NCBI RefSeq assembly: GCF_003574735.1
Contig: NZ_QORW01000019.1
Span: 1 to 64,000 of the forward strand
Direction of reading: 5' to 3'
Origin: Dongia deserti
GTDB lineage: Bacteria; Pseudomonadota; Alphaproteobacteria; Dongiales; Dongiaceae
Length of the DNA: 64,000 nucleotides
In this document: positions 9,850 to 17,961 of the stretch, piece after piece
Layout: every line of letters begins with the position of its first letter
Position numbering within the stretch: position 1 is the first letter of the stretch
Notes under the pieces: generated by a model
Told to the model about the DNA's origin: nothing
Database searches by the model: none
Seen by the model: the letters and a program-made list of their open reading frames with translations, nothing else
Program-made: the position numbers and the translations under genes

Positions 9850-10790
9850 TGAGCCGGTACCTGGTGCGCCACGAATCGATCCTCGCCATCCTGCTGGTGC
9901 TGGCGCTGATCGTTCTCTCCCTGCAGTCGGACCGATTCTTCACCGTGGACAATCTGCTGAATCAGGGCAGGTTGATGGCGGAGGTCGGGCTGATCGCCCT
10001 GGCGATGACCTTCGTCATTGTCTCGGCCGGCATCGATCTCTCGGTCGGCTCGATCCTGGGGCTGGTCGCCATCCTGCTCGGCGTGTTCTGGCAGAATGTG
10101 GGATTGCCCCTGCCGCTCGCGATGATGCTCGGCGTCTTCGTGGGCGGGCTGGCGGGCCTGTTCAACGGCTTCATCATCACGCGCTTCCGGGTGCCGCCGC
10201 TGATCGCGACCCTCGCAACGCTTGCGCTCTATCGCGGCCTGGCTGAAGGCATCAGTCAGGCGCGCTCGGTTCGCGGCTATCCCGAATGGTTCTTCGTGCT
10301 GGGGCAGGGCGAGGTGCTGGGCGTGCCGACCCAGCTCTGGATCTTCCTGGCCTGCGCGGTGATCGCGGCCATCGTGCTCGGCATCTCGACCTTCGGCCGC
10401 GCCACTTATGCTTCGGGGGCCAATGCCGTCGCTGCGCGCTTCTCGGGGATACCGGTCGATCGGACGATCCTGCTCATCTATACCGCGTCCGGCCTGATCT
10501 CGGGGCTGGCGGCGATCATCTTCGTGTCGCGGGTCTCCACCACGCGCTCGGATATGGGCACAGGGCTGGAGCTCGACGTGATCACGGCCGTGGTGCTGGG
10601 CGGCACCAGCATCTTCGGGGGCCGCGGCACCATCATCGGCACCATGCTGGGCCTGGCCCTGATGCAGGCGCTGAAGAACGGCCTCGCTCTGGCAGGCGTG
10701 AAAGGCGACGGTACGATCGTGGTGATCGGGCTCATCCTGATCGCCACGATCATCATCAGCAATCTGTTGCGGAGAGAATCCGACGGCTAG
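9849..10790 (+). CDS. rhaQ: rhamnose ABC importer, inner-membrane permease 2
   Basis: The 313-residue second CUT2 permease has the family sequence IVSAGIDLSVGSILGLVAILLG and the docking-loop motif YASGANAVAARFSGIPVDRT. The frame extends upstream into rhaP, but the ATG at 9849 overlaps the rhaP stop (GTGATG) and begins a normal permease N-terminus, MSRYLVRHESILAIL. It is about 35% alike to RhaP by eye, as expected for paired permeases. RhaS follows after 62 nt. Confidence 0.85.
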   Translation: MSRYLVRHESILAILLVLALIVLSLQSDRFFTVDNLLNQGRLMAEVGLIALAMTFVIVSAGIDLSVGSILGLVAILLGVFWQNVGLPLPLAMMLGVFVGGLAGLFNGFIITRFRVPPLIATLATLALYRGLAEGISQARSVRGYPEWFFVLGQGEVLGVPTQLWIFLACAVIAAIVLGISTFGRATYASGANAVAARFSGIPVDRTILLIYTASGLISGLAAIIFVSRVSTTRSDMGTGLELDVITAVVLGGTSIFGGRGTIIGTMLGLALMQALKNGLALAGVKGDGTIVVIGLILIATIIISNLLRRESDG

Positions 10791-10852
10791 CCGCGCGCAG
10801 ATCCGGGCCGCGGCCGTCGAACACATATCCGGGTCAAAGGATGGAGGAACGG

Positions 10853-11956
10853 ATGATAAGGACAAGCTTGATTGCGGCAGTGGCGCTCTCGGTCGTGACC
10901 GGCAGTGCGTGGGCGCAGACCTGGACCGGCGGCGACGATTTGCCGACCAATCCGTTGGCATGCGACGGTACCGCGGCCGAAGCGGCGGCGAAGCCCTATG
11001 ACGGTGGCGTGCCGACCAACGCCCCGGACCGCAAGGGCAAGGAGATCACGGTTGTCGATATTCCGAAGCTGATCGGCATCGGCTACTTCAACGCGACCTC
11101 GAAGGGCATCGCCGACGCTGCCAAGGAGTTGGGCAATGTCAAGGTCAAGACCGATGGCCCCACCAAGGCAAACATCGACGAGCAGATCACCTTCATCGAC
11201 AACTACATCACCAGCGGCGTGGACGGCATCCTGTTCGCCGCCAACGACCCGGTAGCGATCGCGCCGGTGCTGAAGAAAGCGCTGTCGAAGGGCATCAACG
11301 TCGTTGGCTACGACGCGAACTCCACGCCCGATGCGCGCCAGTGGTTCGTGAACCAGGCGGAGTTCAACGGCATCGCCAAGTCCTTGGTCGACAACATGGC
11401 CAAGGAGATCGGCGAGGATGGCGCCTTCGCCATCGTCACCTCCACCTTCACGACGCCGAACCAGGCCCGCTGGATCGCGGAGATGGCGGCCTATGCGGAG
11501 AAGTGCCATCCGAACATGAAGTGGCTCGAGACCGTCGAGGCGCAGGAAGACAACGTGCTCTCCTTCAACCAGGCCACCACGCTCATCAACAAGCACGGCG
11601 ACGAGCTAAAAGGCCTGTTCGGCATGACCTCGGTCGCGACACCGGCTTCGGCGGAAGCGGTGACCCAGGCCGGCAAGTGCGGCGAGATCGCGGTGGTCGG
11701 CCTCGCCACGCCGAACGCGATGAAGCCCTATGTCGAGAAGGATTGCGTGAAGTCGGTGGTGCTGTGGAACCCGGTCGATCTCGGCTACGCGGCCATGCAT
11801 GTGCTACGTGCGGTGGCTGACGGTGAGCTGAAGCCGGGCGCTACCTCCGTGAAGGCAGGCAAGCTGGGCGAGCTGCAGGTCATCAACGGCTCCGAGATCC
11901 TGCTGGGCGCGCCGTTCACCTTCACCAAGGAGAATATTGGCGGGTTTGATTTCTAG
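10853..11956 (+). CDS. rhaS: rhamnose ABC importer, periplasmic binding protein
   Basis: The 367-residue protein begins with a Sec signal peptide (MIRTSLIAAVALSVVTGSAWA, cut before QTW). A periplasmic-binding fold of the RhaS/LsrB branch follows, with ITVVDIPKLIGIGYFNATSKG, ITSGVDGILFAANDP and VVGYDANSTPDARQWFVNQA. The chosen ATG has GGAGG 6 nt upstream; earlier in-frame starts fall inside rhaQ. In Rhizobium, rhaS precedes rhaTPQ, whereas here it is last. The relatives include AI-2-binding LsrB, so an autoinducer ligand cannot be excluded from sequence alone, but the rhamnose enzymes around it favour L-rhamnose. Confidence 0.83.
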   Translation: MIRTSLIAAVALSVVTGSAWAQTWTGGDDLPTNPLACDGTAAEAAAKPYDGGVPTNAPDRKGKEITVVDIPKLIGIGYFNATSKGIADAAKELGNVKVKTDGPTKANIDEQITFIDNYITSGVDGILFAANDPVAIAPVLKKALSKGINVVGYDANSTPDARQWFVNQAEFNGIAKSLVDNMAKEIGEDGAFAIVTSTFTTPNQARWIAEMAAYAEKCHPNMKWLETVEAQEDNVLSFNQATTLINKHGDELKGLFGMTSVATPASAEAVTQAGKCGEIAVVGLATPNAMKPYVEKDCVKSVVLWNPVDLGYAAMHVLRAVADGELKPGATSVKAGKLGELQVINGSEILLGAPFTFTKENIGGFDF

Positions 11957-11976
11957 GCGGCACATTCGCCCGTAGC

Positions 11977-12014
11977 GGCGCGCTTGTCACGCGGCAGGCG
12001 CGCCGGTTTCTTTT
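11977..12014 (+). terminator. rho-independent terminator after rhaS
   Basis: GGCGCGC (11977-11983) pairs perfectly with GCGCGCC (11998-12004) over a 14-nt loop. The hairpin is followed by the T-rich run GGTTTCTTTT. It lies 20 nt after the rhaS stop. Confidence 0.6.
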
Positions 12015-12021
12015 GGGGAGT

Positions 12022-12045
12022 CCCTCGCCCCTTGCGGGAGAAGGG
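12022..12045. repeat. short palindromic repeat of the CCCTC...GAAGGG type
   Basis: The 24-nt unit around CCCCTTGCGGGAGAAGGG matches the ends of the element at 19287-19534. It is a single solo copy between convergent genes and may add to termination of the glycine-rich operon. Confidence 0.45.
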
Positions 12046-12051
12046 AAGGAA

Positions 12052-13098
12052 TCAATCCTGGATGACGTAGACTTGGCCCGGTTTGCCGTTGGTGCCGGGC
12101 GTACCGGCTTTGCCGGCACCACCGGAATCGCCCTTCGGTCCGATTTCGAAGCGCGATTGCTGCTGACAGCCTTTCATGCCGCCGGCGCCGCCTGGACCGC
12201 CTTCGCCGGGCGCGCCTGGTTTCCCCGATTTGCCGCCGACGCCGCCGGAGACGGAGGTCACGATCTGACCGCGATCCAACGCGCTTTGCAGCGCCGGCAC
12301 ATAAGCGACGTTACCGCCGGTCCCGCCATTGCCGCCCGCCCCGCCGTTGCCACCGTTGCCGCCCTTGGCACCCTTCTCGCCGTTCGACCCCGTCGCGGTC
12401 GGCGTGCAGATCTGGAAGGAGTGCAGCCAGGACTGCGTCTGGCCTTCGCGGCCGGGCTGGCTTTGCAGGATCCTGGCGTCCTGCATCAGCTTGAGATAGC
12501 CCGATATCGACTGCGCAATGACCGGGTCTTCGACCTTTGCGGCCTGCGTCTCCGGCAGGATGGAACCGAGGCACGATGACACCGCGCAGCTCGATGTTTC
12601 GCATTTGCATTGCGTGTCGGCGCCGGGGCCGCCCGCTACGCCTGGGCCACCAGGCCCGCCGTTGCCGCCGGCGCCGCCATCCATTCCGTCATTGAGGATG
12701 ATGAGGCGACCGGATCCTTCAACGGACGTGCCGCGGATCAGGACGGTGCCGGCGGCGATGCCAGGATAGCCCGGCCCGCCGTTGCCGCCATTTGCTCCCG
12801 GTGCGCCCGGCGCGCCGTCGCGGGCGAGATCGGACAGGCTGCCGCGCGGGAATGCCTGGATGATGGTGTCGGCATTGACCTGGATGCGGCCCGCATGGAT
12901 CTCGAGATTGCGGCCCCACAGGATGTAGGTGCCGCCATTGAACACCAGCACATCATCGCTCGGATCAAGCTCGATGCGAATCCCTTGATCGTTGCCGAGA
13001 TTGAAGACCTGCTCGAATGGCACGGCAGTCTCCGCCAGCGCCGCCTTCGACGCGATGATCGCTGCCGCCACTGCGCCAAGATGAAGGAGCGGCCTCAT
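12052..13098 (-). CDS. exported glycine-rich collagen-like protein, third gene of operon
   Basis: The 348-residue product starts with a signal peptide (cleavage expected near ALA22-E23). A short non-repetitive module follows (about 50-83: VLVFNGG, then NLEIHAGRIQVNADTIIQAF). The rest is dominated by Gly-X-Y and GGX repeats such as GAPGAPGANGGNGGPGYPG and GGNGGAGGNGGTGGN. These are interrupted by a hydrophobic strand pair (AGTVLIRGTSVEGSGRLIIL) and a Cys-rich insert (CKCETSSCAVSSC). Six cysteines suggest disulfides outside the cytoplasm. The start overlaps the stop of the previous gene (ATGA). It is a paralogue of that gene. Function is unknown; a triple-helical collagen-like or polyglycine-II fibre or surface protein is the likeliest reading. 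Confidence 0.75.
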   Translation of the reverse strand: MRPLLHLGAVAAAIIASKAALAETAVPFEQVFNLGNDQGIRIELDPSDDVLVFNGGTYILWGRNLEIHAGRIQVNADTIIQAFPRGSLSDLARDGAPGAPGANGGNGGPGYPGIAAGTVLIRGTSVEGSGRLIILNDGMDGGAGGNGGPGGPGVAGGPGADTQCKCETSSCAVSSCLGSILPETQAAKVEDPVIAQSISGYLKLMQDARILQSQPGREGQTQSWLHSFQICTPTATGSNGEKGAKGGNGGNGGAGGNGGTGGNVAYVPALQSALDRGQIVTSVSGGVGGKSGKPGAPGEGGPGGAGGMKGCQQQSRFEIGPKGDSGGAGKAGTPGTNGKPGQVYVIQD

Positions 13099-14006
13099 GG
13101 CGCCTGCTCCTGAACCGCGACGCCCGCGGTGCCCGGCGCTCCGGCTGATCCGGGTTGGGCACCAGTCGTGCGGCGGCCCGGCGCGCCATCGACGCCGCCA
13201 GTACCGCATCCGATGATTCCCGCGCCGCCGAGACCGCCTTTGCCGGGATTGCCGGCCTCGCCGGGATTGCCGCCGGCACCGCCGGCACCGGCTGTAGTCG
13301 TCACGACGAAATGCTTGCTCATGAACAAAGGCGCCAGCGCCTCGGAGTAGACGACGATGCCGCCGTTGCCGCCGCGCCCGCCCGGCCCGCCTTGCCCGCC
13401 AATGCCGCCCCAACCGCCATCGCCGCCGTCCTGCGGCTCGTCACCGCCGCACACCCGCGCCCGCCCGTTGCGGCCATTCCCGCCATCGCCGCCTTGCCCG
13501 CCATCCTGTCCCTTGCCGCCGCCTTGGCCAGAGACGTCGACGATCAATCGGCCCTTGGCCGCGATCTCGCCGATGCGCAGCACGACCTTGCCGGCCGCGG
13601 CGCCATCGTCGCCAACGACGCCTGAACCGCCGGGCGCGCCATTGCCTCCCCGATCGCCATCATTCATGCCGTCGGCGCCGCGCGCCGCCTGGTTTGGCTC
13701 GCCCGGTTTCGGCGGCTTTGTGTGAAGTGTAAAGGAGCGGATGGTCGTATCGGCATCGATCCGCGCATGGCGCGCGACCACGATGAGATTGCCGTCTTCC
13801 AGCACCAGCTCGCCGCCATTGAAGACCAGGATTTCGGTCTCGGGATTGGTCTGCACGATGATCATGTTGCCGGAGCGGACCTTGGCAAGGTCGTGGAAGA
13901 AGACTTCGCGCAGCGACTCCTCCGCTGCCGCAGCATCGCCAAATCCCGCCGCCGCCAGGATGCAGGCGGCCGTCAGGATCGATCGCGATGTCGCGCGTGC
14001 ATTCAT
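13095..14006 (-). CDS. exported glycine-rich collagen-like protein, second gene of operon
   Basis: The 303-residue protein has a signal peptide ending near residue 28. The module at about 59-92 is ILVFNGGELVLEDGNLIVVA, then RHARIDADTTIRSF. Gly-rich blocks follow (GDRGGNGAPGGSGVVGDDG, GGWGGIGGQGGPGGRGGNGG, GAGGAGGNPGEAGNPGKGG). Between them are hydrophobic strands such as AGKVVLRIGEIAAKGRLIVDV. The layout runs in parallel with the protein from 12052-13098: same module, same strand pair, same spacing of Gly blocks. This points to duplication. Cysteines are few (mature part: RVCGGDE and IIGCGTGG). ATGA overlaps at both ends put it in the middle of a three-gene transcription unit. No characterised homologue is recognised. 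Confidence 0.75.
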   Translation of the reverse strand: MNARATSRSILTAACILAAAGFGDAAAAEESLREVFFHDLAKVRSGNMIIVQTNPETEILVFNGGELVLEDGNLIVVARHARIDADTTIRSFTLHTKPPKPGEPNQAARGADGMNDGDRGGNGAPGGSGVVGDDGAAAGKVVLRIGEIAAKGRLIVDVSGQGGGKGQDGGQGGDGGNGRNGRARVCGGDEPQDGGDGGWGGIGGQGGPGGRGGNGGIVVYSEALAPLFMSKHFVVTTTAGAGGAGGNPGEAGNPGKGGLGGAGIIGCGTGGVDGAPGRRTTGAQPGSAGAPGTAGVAVQEQAP

Positions 14007-16885
14007 TGCAGCTGCGTCCCTGTCTTGACGAACAGGATCTCGATCTCGTCGATCACTGGCGGCTGTTTCCAGCCGCTCGCCTGTGCGACCTCGACATAGA
14101 GGTAGTAGGGGGCATCCAGCGGAAAGGCGTTGTCGAGGATCTTGGCGAAGGCCTGATCGGTCGGCACGGACTCCCGCCAGTCCGGCTTCACCTCGCGTGG
14201 GATGGAGATGGTCTTGGCGAAGCCGGTCACGATGGCGCCTGAATCGTCGAGGGCATCGATCACGCGATGGCAGTTGCCGTCGATCGTGACCGTTCCCCAG
14301 CGCGGATGCTCGATGCGCAGGTCGATGCGGCTTGCCATCTTGGGATCGCCCTCGAAATGCACCTTGGTCACGGCGGCACCCAGCAGGAACTGCGCGCCGC
14401 CGCTCGGGCCCGGCGGTGTGATCGAGATCGGGATCAGGATCGGGTGCGATGCGAAACCGGCCCCGGCTCGGCCGAGCCTGATCTGTGCGGCGATCGAGCG
14501 ATTGACCGATTCGAGAAATCGCGCGCGCAGATAGGACGCCTGCAGATTGTGGCTGATATCGGATTCATAGGCGGCGCGGAAGAACTCGACCGTCGGCGGG
14601 GTGGCGGGGTTCCGATCGACGAACGCGCCCGCTTGTTCCGCAAGCCCGCCGGCGAAGCCCTCGTAATACTGCTTGAGCGCGGTGCGCTCGGCTTGCAGCG
14701 CGGCCTTCATCTCCAATCCATCGTATTGTTCCGGACGGCGTAGATCCAGGCCCGCCGCCGTCAAGACATCGTCCATGGGATAGAGCGCCTGGTCCGGCAT
14801 GCTGATCTGCCGCCCAGTCACGTAGTAGAAGCCCTTGCGCAGCAGGTTGGCGGAGCGCGTGACGTCGGCCAGCAGGCGCGCGCTCATGAGGCTGGAGATC
14901 AGCACCTGACGCTGCACGCCATCTTCCGCCGGCAGCGACTTCAATGTGAGCAGGTCGTCGCGCACGGCGCTCAACCACCTGAGATCGGCGTCGATCGCGC
15001 GCAGCCGGCGCGTGTCCGCCAGGATCATGGCCTGCAGCGTGCCGGCGCTTGCCATGATTGCCTCCGCTTCCTGCAGCAGGGCGCTCGATTTCTTCTGCTG
15101 CTCCTCGTCGACCGGTGTGTAGTCGTTGAGGGGGAGCGTGAATTCCGCGGGACCGTTCGGCAGGCCGGCGCGCAGGGAGTCGGCCTTTTCGTGCACGGTC
15201 GCCATCGATGTCCCAAATGCGGCAAGCTCCGCATCGTTCTTCTGCTTGCCCGTAAGATGGCCAAGCGCGGGCGCGACATGCGGGTCGGCTGCCTTCCACG
15301 CAGCCTCGAAATCGGCAAGCAGGAGCGCATAGGCTCGATAACGGCTTGCGATTTCGCGCAGGTCGGTCGGCGCGCCGGCCGGCTGCTCGGTGTCCTTGCT
15401 GCCGTAGTAGGAAACTGGTTTCGTGACTTCGGGGGTCGAGACCAGCGAATAAGGCGCGGCGGCAGGCCGTCCGATACCGATGACGGTATCGTAGGCGAAG
15501 AGATCGTCGACGATACGGCCGAAGCTCGCTGCTTGCGCCCTCTCGGCCGTGTATTGCCCAAGCAGCACCTCGTAGATTGTAACGGCCTCCGTGATCTTGG
15601 CATGGCCGTCCTGAACCATCTTCAGCAGCTTTTCGCTATTGCTACCGATGCGCTGCGCTGCGGCGGCACGATCCGCGCTCTGCGTGCGCAGGATGCGATC
15701 GATCTGATCCACCTGCTTGGCGGGGTCGACGAGCTTGCCGGCGGCCAACACGGCCAGCCTGGTGTCATCCCACAAGGCTAGAGCGCCCGCCTTCTTCCCC
15801 GTGCCGAATGTGGTGTCGAGCGACTTCTGGAAGGATTTGAGCCGCTCCGACAATCCCGTCATCGGGACTTCGTTGGGACCATGGCCGAAAGGGTCGATGC
15901 CGAGCGCCATCTGCGCGCGGATCATATCCAGCGTGGCGATGGCCTGTTGGCTGGCGCGGCGCGCGAGGCGTGGGCTCAGCTCATCGATCTTGGCGCGCAC
16001 GAATGCGCCGACCACGAGGTCGAAGGGCGCGCGCGCATGTAACCGCGCGAGCTTGGCAACCGCCAGATCCGGCCACACCAGCGTCGCGCCGAACAGGCCG
16101 TCATAGATCGTGCCTGCACTTTCGCCGATCGCAATGTCGTAGCCGGCGGACCACACGCTCTTCGGAAGCCCGGAATCGAATCCCTGATCGGCGGTCTTGT
16201 TGTGGAACCAGCGCAGCGGGTCGTCCTTCAGCTGGGCGAGCGCGGCTTCGCTCGCGTCCGTAGGCGGAACAATGGTGCGCGCATTGACCCGCAGCATGCG
16301 TTTCGGCCCGTCGGCCGCCGGCCATTGTGGCGGCCCATTGAGGATCCAACCTTGGGTCGGGAACATGAAAGGCATATCCGGCGCGCGCGACAGATCGAGC
16401 GTGCCGGCAATGATCTCCACCGACTGATGCCGCTCCGTCGGCGGATCCACGAGCGTGATGGCGGCATCACCCGTGAAGCGCACGGCATCGCCCTGAAGCT
16501 TGATCGTGCCGTTAGCCAAGCGGATCGGCATCGCGACGATGATCTCGCGCGCCTCGATGCTGATCTCCGATACGTCGTCCAGGACCTCGCCTGGCGCGGT
16601 CGCCAAGGCCGCGAAGGACCGCGGCGTCAGCTCCACGATGTCGCCGGCGATGCGATAGGCATACCGGTCGCCATCCTGGCGACGCCACGCCAGAATCTCG
16701 CGATCGTCATTCCAGAAGGATGCGGGATCGATCGGCTCCGACGGTGCCAGGATCGGGGCGAGACACCGGTCGAGCTGCGACTGCGCAAGCGCGTGTGTGG
16801 AGCCAAATCCGATCGAAAACGCCAGTCCGACGCACCACAAGACCCGTATGACCTGGGACGAGGTGACGCCTTGGCGATGCTTCAT
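14003..16885 (-). CDS. large exported protein of unknown function, first gene of operon
   Basis: The 960-residue protein has a signal peptide (residues 1-34, ending THALA before Q). A beta-rich region follows at about 60-160, whose ISIEAREIIVAMPIRLANGT faintly recalls the module shared by the two downstream proteins. The middle (about 230-780) is mostly alpha-helical and charged. The C-terminal region has strand-like sequence (PILIPISITPPGPSGGAQFL, GTVTIDGNCHRVIDAL). No transmembrane segment, enzyme motif or known domain is recognised. It is translationally coupled to the two glycine-rich genes, which suggests it helps export, assemble or anchor them, but that is inference. The long frame and operon setting make the gene itself certain. 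Confidence 0.75.
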   Translation of the reverse strand: MKHRQGVTSSQVIRVLWCVGLAFSIGFGSTHALAQSQLDRCLAPILAPSEPIDPASFWNDDREILAWRRQDGDRYAYRIAGDIVELTPRSFAALATAPGEVLDDVSEISIEAREIIVAMPIRLANGTIKLQGDAVRFTGDAAITLVDPPTERHQSVEIIAGTLDLSRAPDMPFMFPTQGWILNGPPQWPAADGPKRMLRVNARTIVPPTDASEAALAQLKDDPLRWFHNKTADQGFDSGLPKSVWSAGYDIAIGESAGTIYDGLFGATLVWPDLAVAKLARLHARAPFDLVVGAFVRAKIDELSPRLARRASQQAIATLDMIRAQMALGIDPFGHGPNEVPMTGLSERLKSFQKSLDTTFGTGKKAGALALWDDTRLAVLAAGKLVDPAKQVDQIDRILRTQSADRAAAAQRIGSNSEKLLKMVQDGHAKITEAVTIYEVLLGQYTAERAQAASFGRIVDDLFAYDTVIGIGRPAAAPYSLVSTPEVTKPVSYYGSKDTEQPAGAPTDLREIASRYRAYALLLADFEAAWKAADPHVAPALGHLTGKQKNDAELAAFGTSMATVHEKADSLRAGLPNGPAEFTLPLNDYTPVDEEQQKKSSALLQEAEAIMASAGTLQAMILADTRRLRAIDADLRWLSAVRDDLLTLKSLPAEDGVQRQVLISSLMSARLLADVTRSANLLRKGFYYVTGRQISMPDQALYPMDDVLTAAGLDLRRPEQYDGLEMKAALQAERTALKQYYEGFAGGLAEQAGAFVDRNPATPPTVEFFRAAYESDISHNLQASYLRARFLESVNRSIAAQIRLGRAGAGFASHPILIPISITPPGPSGGAQFLLGAAVTKVHFEGDPKMASRIDLRIEHPRWGTVTIDGNCHRVIDALDDSGAIVTGFAKTISIPREVKPDWRESVPTDQAFAKILDNAFPLDAPYYLYVEVAQASGWKQPPVIDEIEILFVKTGTQLQ

Positions 16886-17131
16886 CGCAATCCAAGAGCC
16901 TGAGGCGGCCGGACAGGGCTGCTGGCCGGCAGTCTGATACTGTCATGCATCGTGTTGGGCGCCCCTAGCAGCATCGCCGCGTGATGTGGAAGTCCCCCTC
17001 AGCGGTACTATAGCTGGGAGCCCCCAAAGATCAAAGCAGGCGATGGCGTAGGACCGCTCGAATGGCGTGATGCTCGTCACACGGGAGCCACACAAAAGCT
17101 GTCAAAATATGGTTAGCGACTGAACGTGCGA

Positions 17132-17788
17132 TCAGCGCGGTCGATAGGCATTGAGGATCATTTGCACCGCGCCATCCACGACTTCCTCCCGCGTCGGATC
17201 CTCCGGACGAGACGGCATGTTGAACAATCGCCGCAGGTAAAGCGGGCCCTTGACCAGCGCGACCAGCTGGTCGGCCGCCAAGGTCGGGTTGGGGATCACC
17301 AGCTTGCCGCTGGCTGTGGCCTTGCGCAGGAAGTCCGTCAGCATGGCGCGGAAGGGCAGGGGGCCAGTGCCGTACCAGGCATCCACCAGCTCGGGGAAGC
17401 GCGGCCCCTCCGAGACGATGATGCGATAGACCTTGATCGGCCCTTCGCCGAGCAGGAACTGCTCGACCGCGGTGGCGATGCGGCGCAGAGCCACCGCAAT
17501 GTCGGGCTCATCCTCGACCTCCGGGAACAGGTCCACGGCGAAGGCCCGGCAGGCATGGTGGATGATTTCAGCAAACAGCTTCTCCTTGCTGCCGAAATGC
17601 GAATAGACGGTCGCCTTCGATACACCCGCCGCCTTCGCGACCTGGTCCATGGAGACGGCACCATAGCCCTCCGTCATGAACAGGTCCCGGGCCGCCTCCA
17701 GAACTTTGATGGCTTTAGGCGCCCCGAACTCGTCAGGCGTGTCTAGGTCCAGGGTCCGCCTGGACTTGGGCAGTAGATCAAAGGTCAC
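17132..17788 (-). CDS. TetR/AcrR-family repressor of the adjacent efflux pump
   Basis: The 218-residue protein carries a TetR helix-turn-helix at about residues 27-72, with MDQVAKAAGVSKATVYSHFGSKEKLF typical of the family. A larger-than-minimal C-terminal ligand domain of the AcrR type follows. It starts with GTG at 17788 and diverges from the HlyD/EmrB pair. Two similar 17-nt boxes in the divergent region are its probable operators. Inducing ligands are unknown; repression of the pump genes and itself is the normal arrangement. Confidence 0.85.
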   Translation of the reverse strand: MTFDLLPKSRRTLDLDTPDEFGAPKAIKVLEAARDLFMTEGYGAVSMDQVAKAAGVSKATVYSHFGSKEKLFAEIIHHACRAFAVDLFPEVEDEPDIAVALRRIATAVEQFLLGEGPIKVYRIIVSEGPRFPELVDAWYGTGPLPFRAMLTDFLRKATASGKLVIPNPTLAADQLVALVKGPLYLRRLFNMPSRPEDPTREEVVDGAVQMILNAYRPR

Positions 17789-17847
17789 GTGACCGGCTCT
17801 CCCATACTCGCTTGCGGCAATCTAGCACGTCTCGCGAAGGCCAACAA

Positions 17848-17864
17848 AACTACTCAGTTTAGTT
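17848..17864. promoter_or_regulatory. TetR operator candidate 1
   Basis: AACTACTCAGTTTAGTT has inverted ends (AACTA / TAGTT) and matches the box at 17911-17927 in 14 of 17 positions. It lies just upstream of the -35 box of the efflux promoter. Confidence 0.5.
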
Positions 17865-17868
17865 CTGC

Positions 17869-17897
17869 TTGACAAGGCGGCCACCGAAGGGCATTTT
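17869..17897 (+). promoter_or_regulatory. candidate promoter of the HlyD/EmrB operon
   Basis: A perfect -35 TTGACA (17869-17874) is followed after 17 nt by a weak -10 CATTTT (17892-17897). The promoter lies between the two TetR-type boxes, a geometry suited to repression. Confidence 0.4.
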
Positions 17898-17910
17898 CCG
17901 ACGAGAGTTG

Positions 17911-17927
17911 TACTAGTCGGTTTAGTT
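17911..17927. promoter_or_regulatory. TetR operator candidate 2
   Basis: TACTAGTCGGTTTAGTT is a second copy of the box at 17848-17864, with inverted ACTA / TAGT ends. It lies 63 nt downstream of the first, between the promoter and the HlyD start. Confidence 0.5.
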
Positions 17928-17961
17928 TTCTGGTCGAATCTCCCCAGGAGAGGAAACGAAC

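Noticed and set aside
9753-10961. 402-codon minus-strand frame
   Set aside because: It is antisense to rhaQ and the rhaS start and consists of low-complexity Gln/Asp/Arg-rich translation.
10853-11956. Reading RhaS as an AI-2 (LsrB) binding protein
   Set aside because: No lsrK, lsrR, lsrF or lsrG is nearby, while a full set of rhamnose enzymes is; AI-2 binding remains only a remote option.
12200-13700. Regular GCCGCC-type repetition that looks like a repeat array
   Set aside because: The pattern follows glycine codons of the two Gly-rich proteins in frame; unit lengths vary and there are no spacers, so it is neither CRISPR nor satellite DNA.
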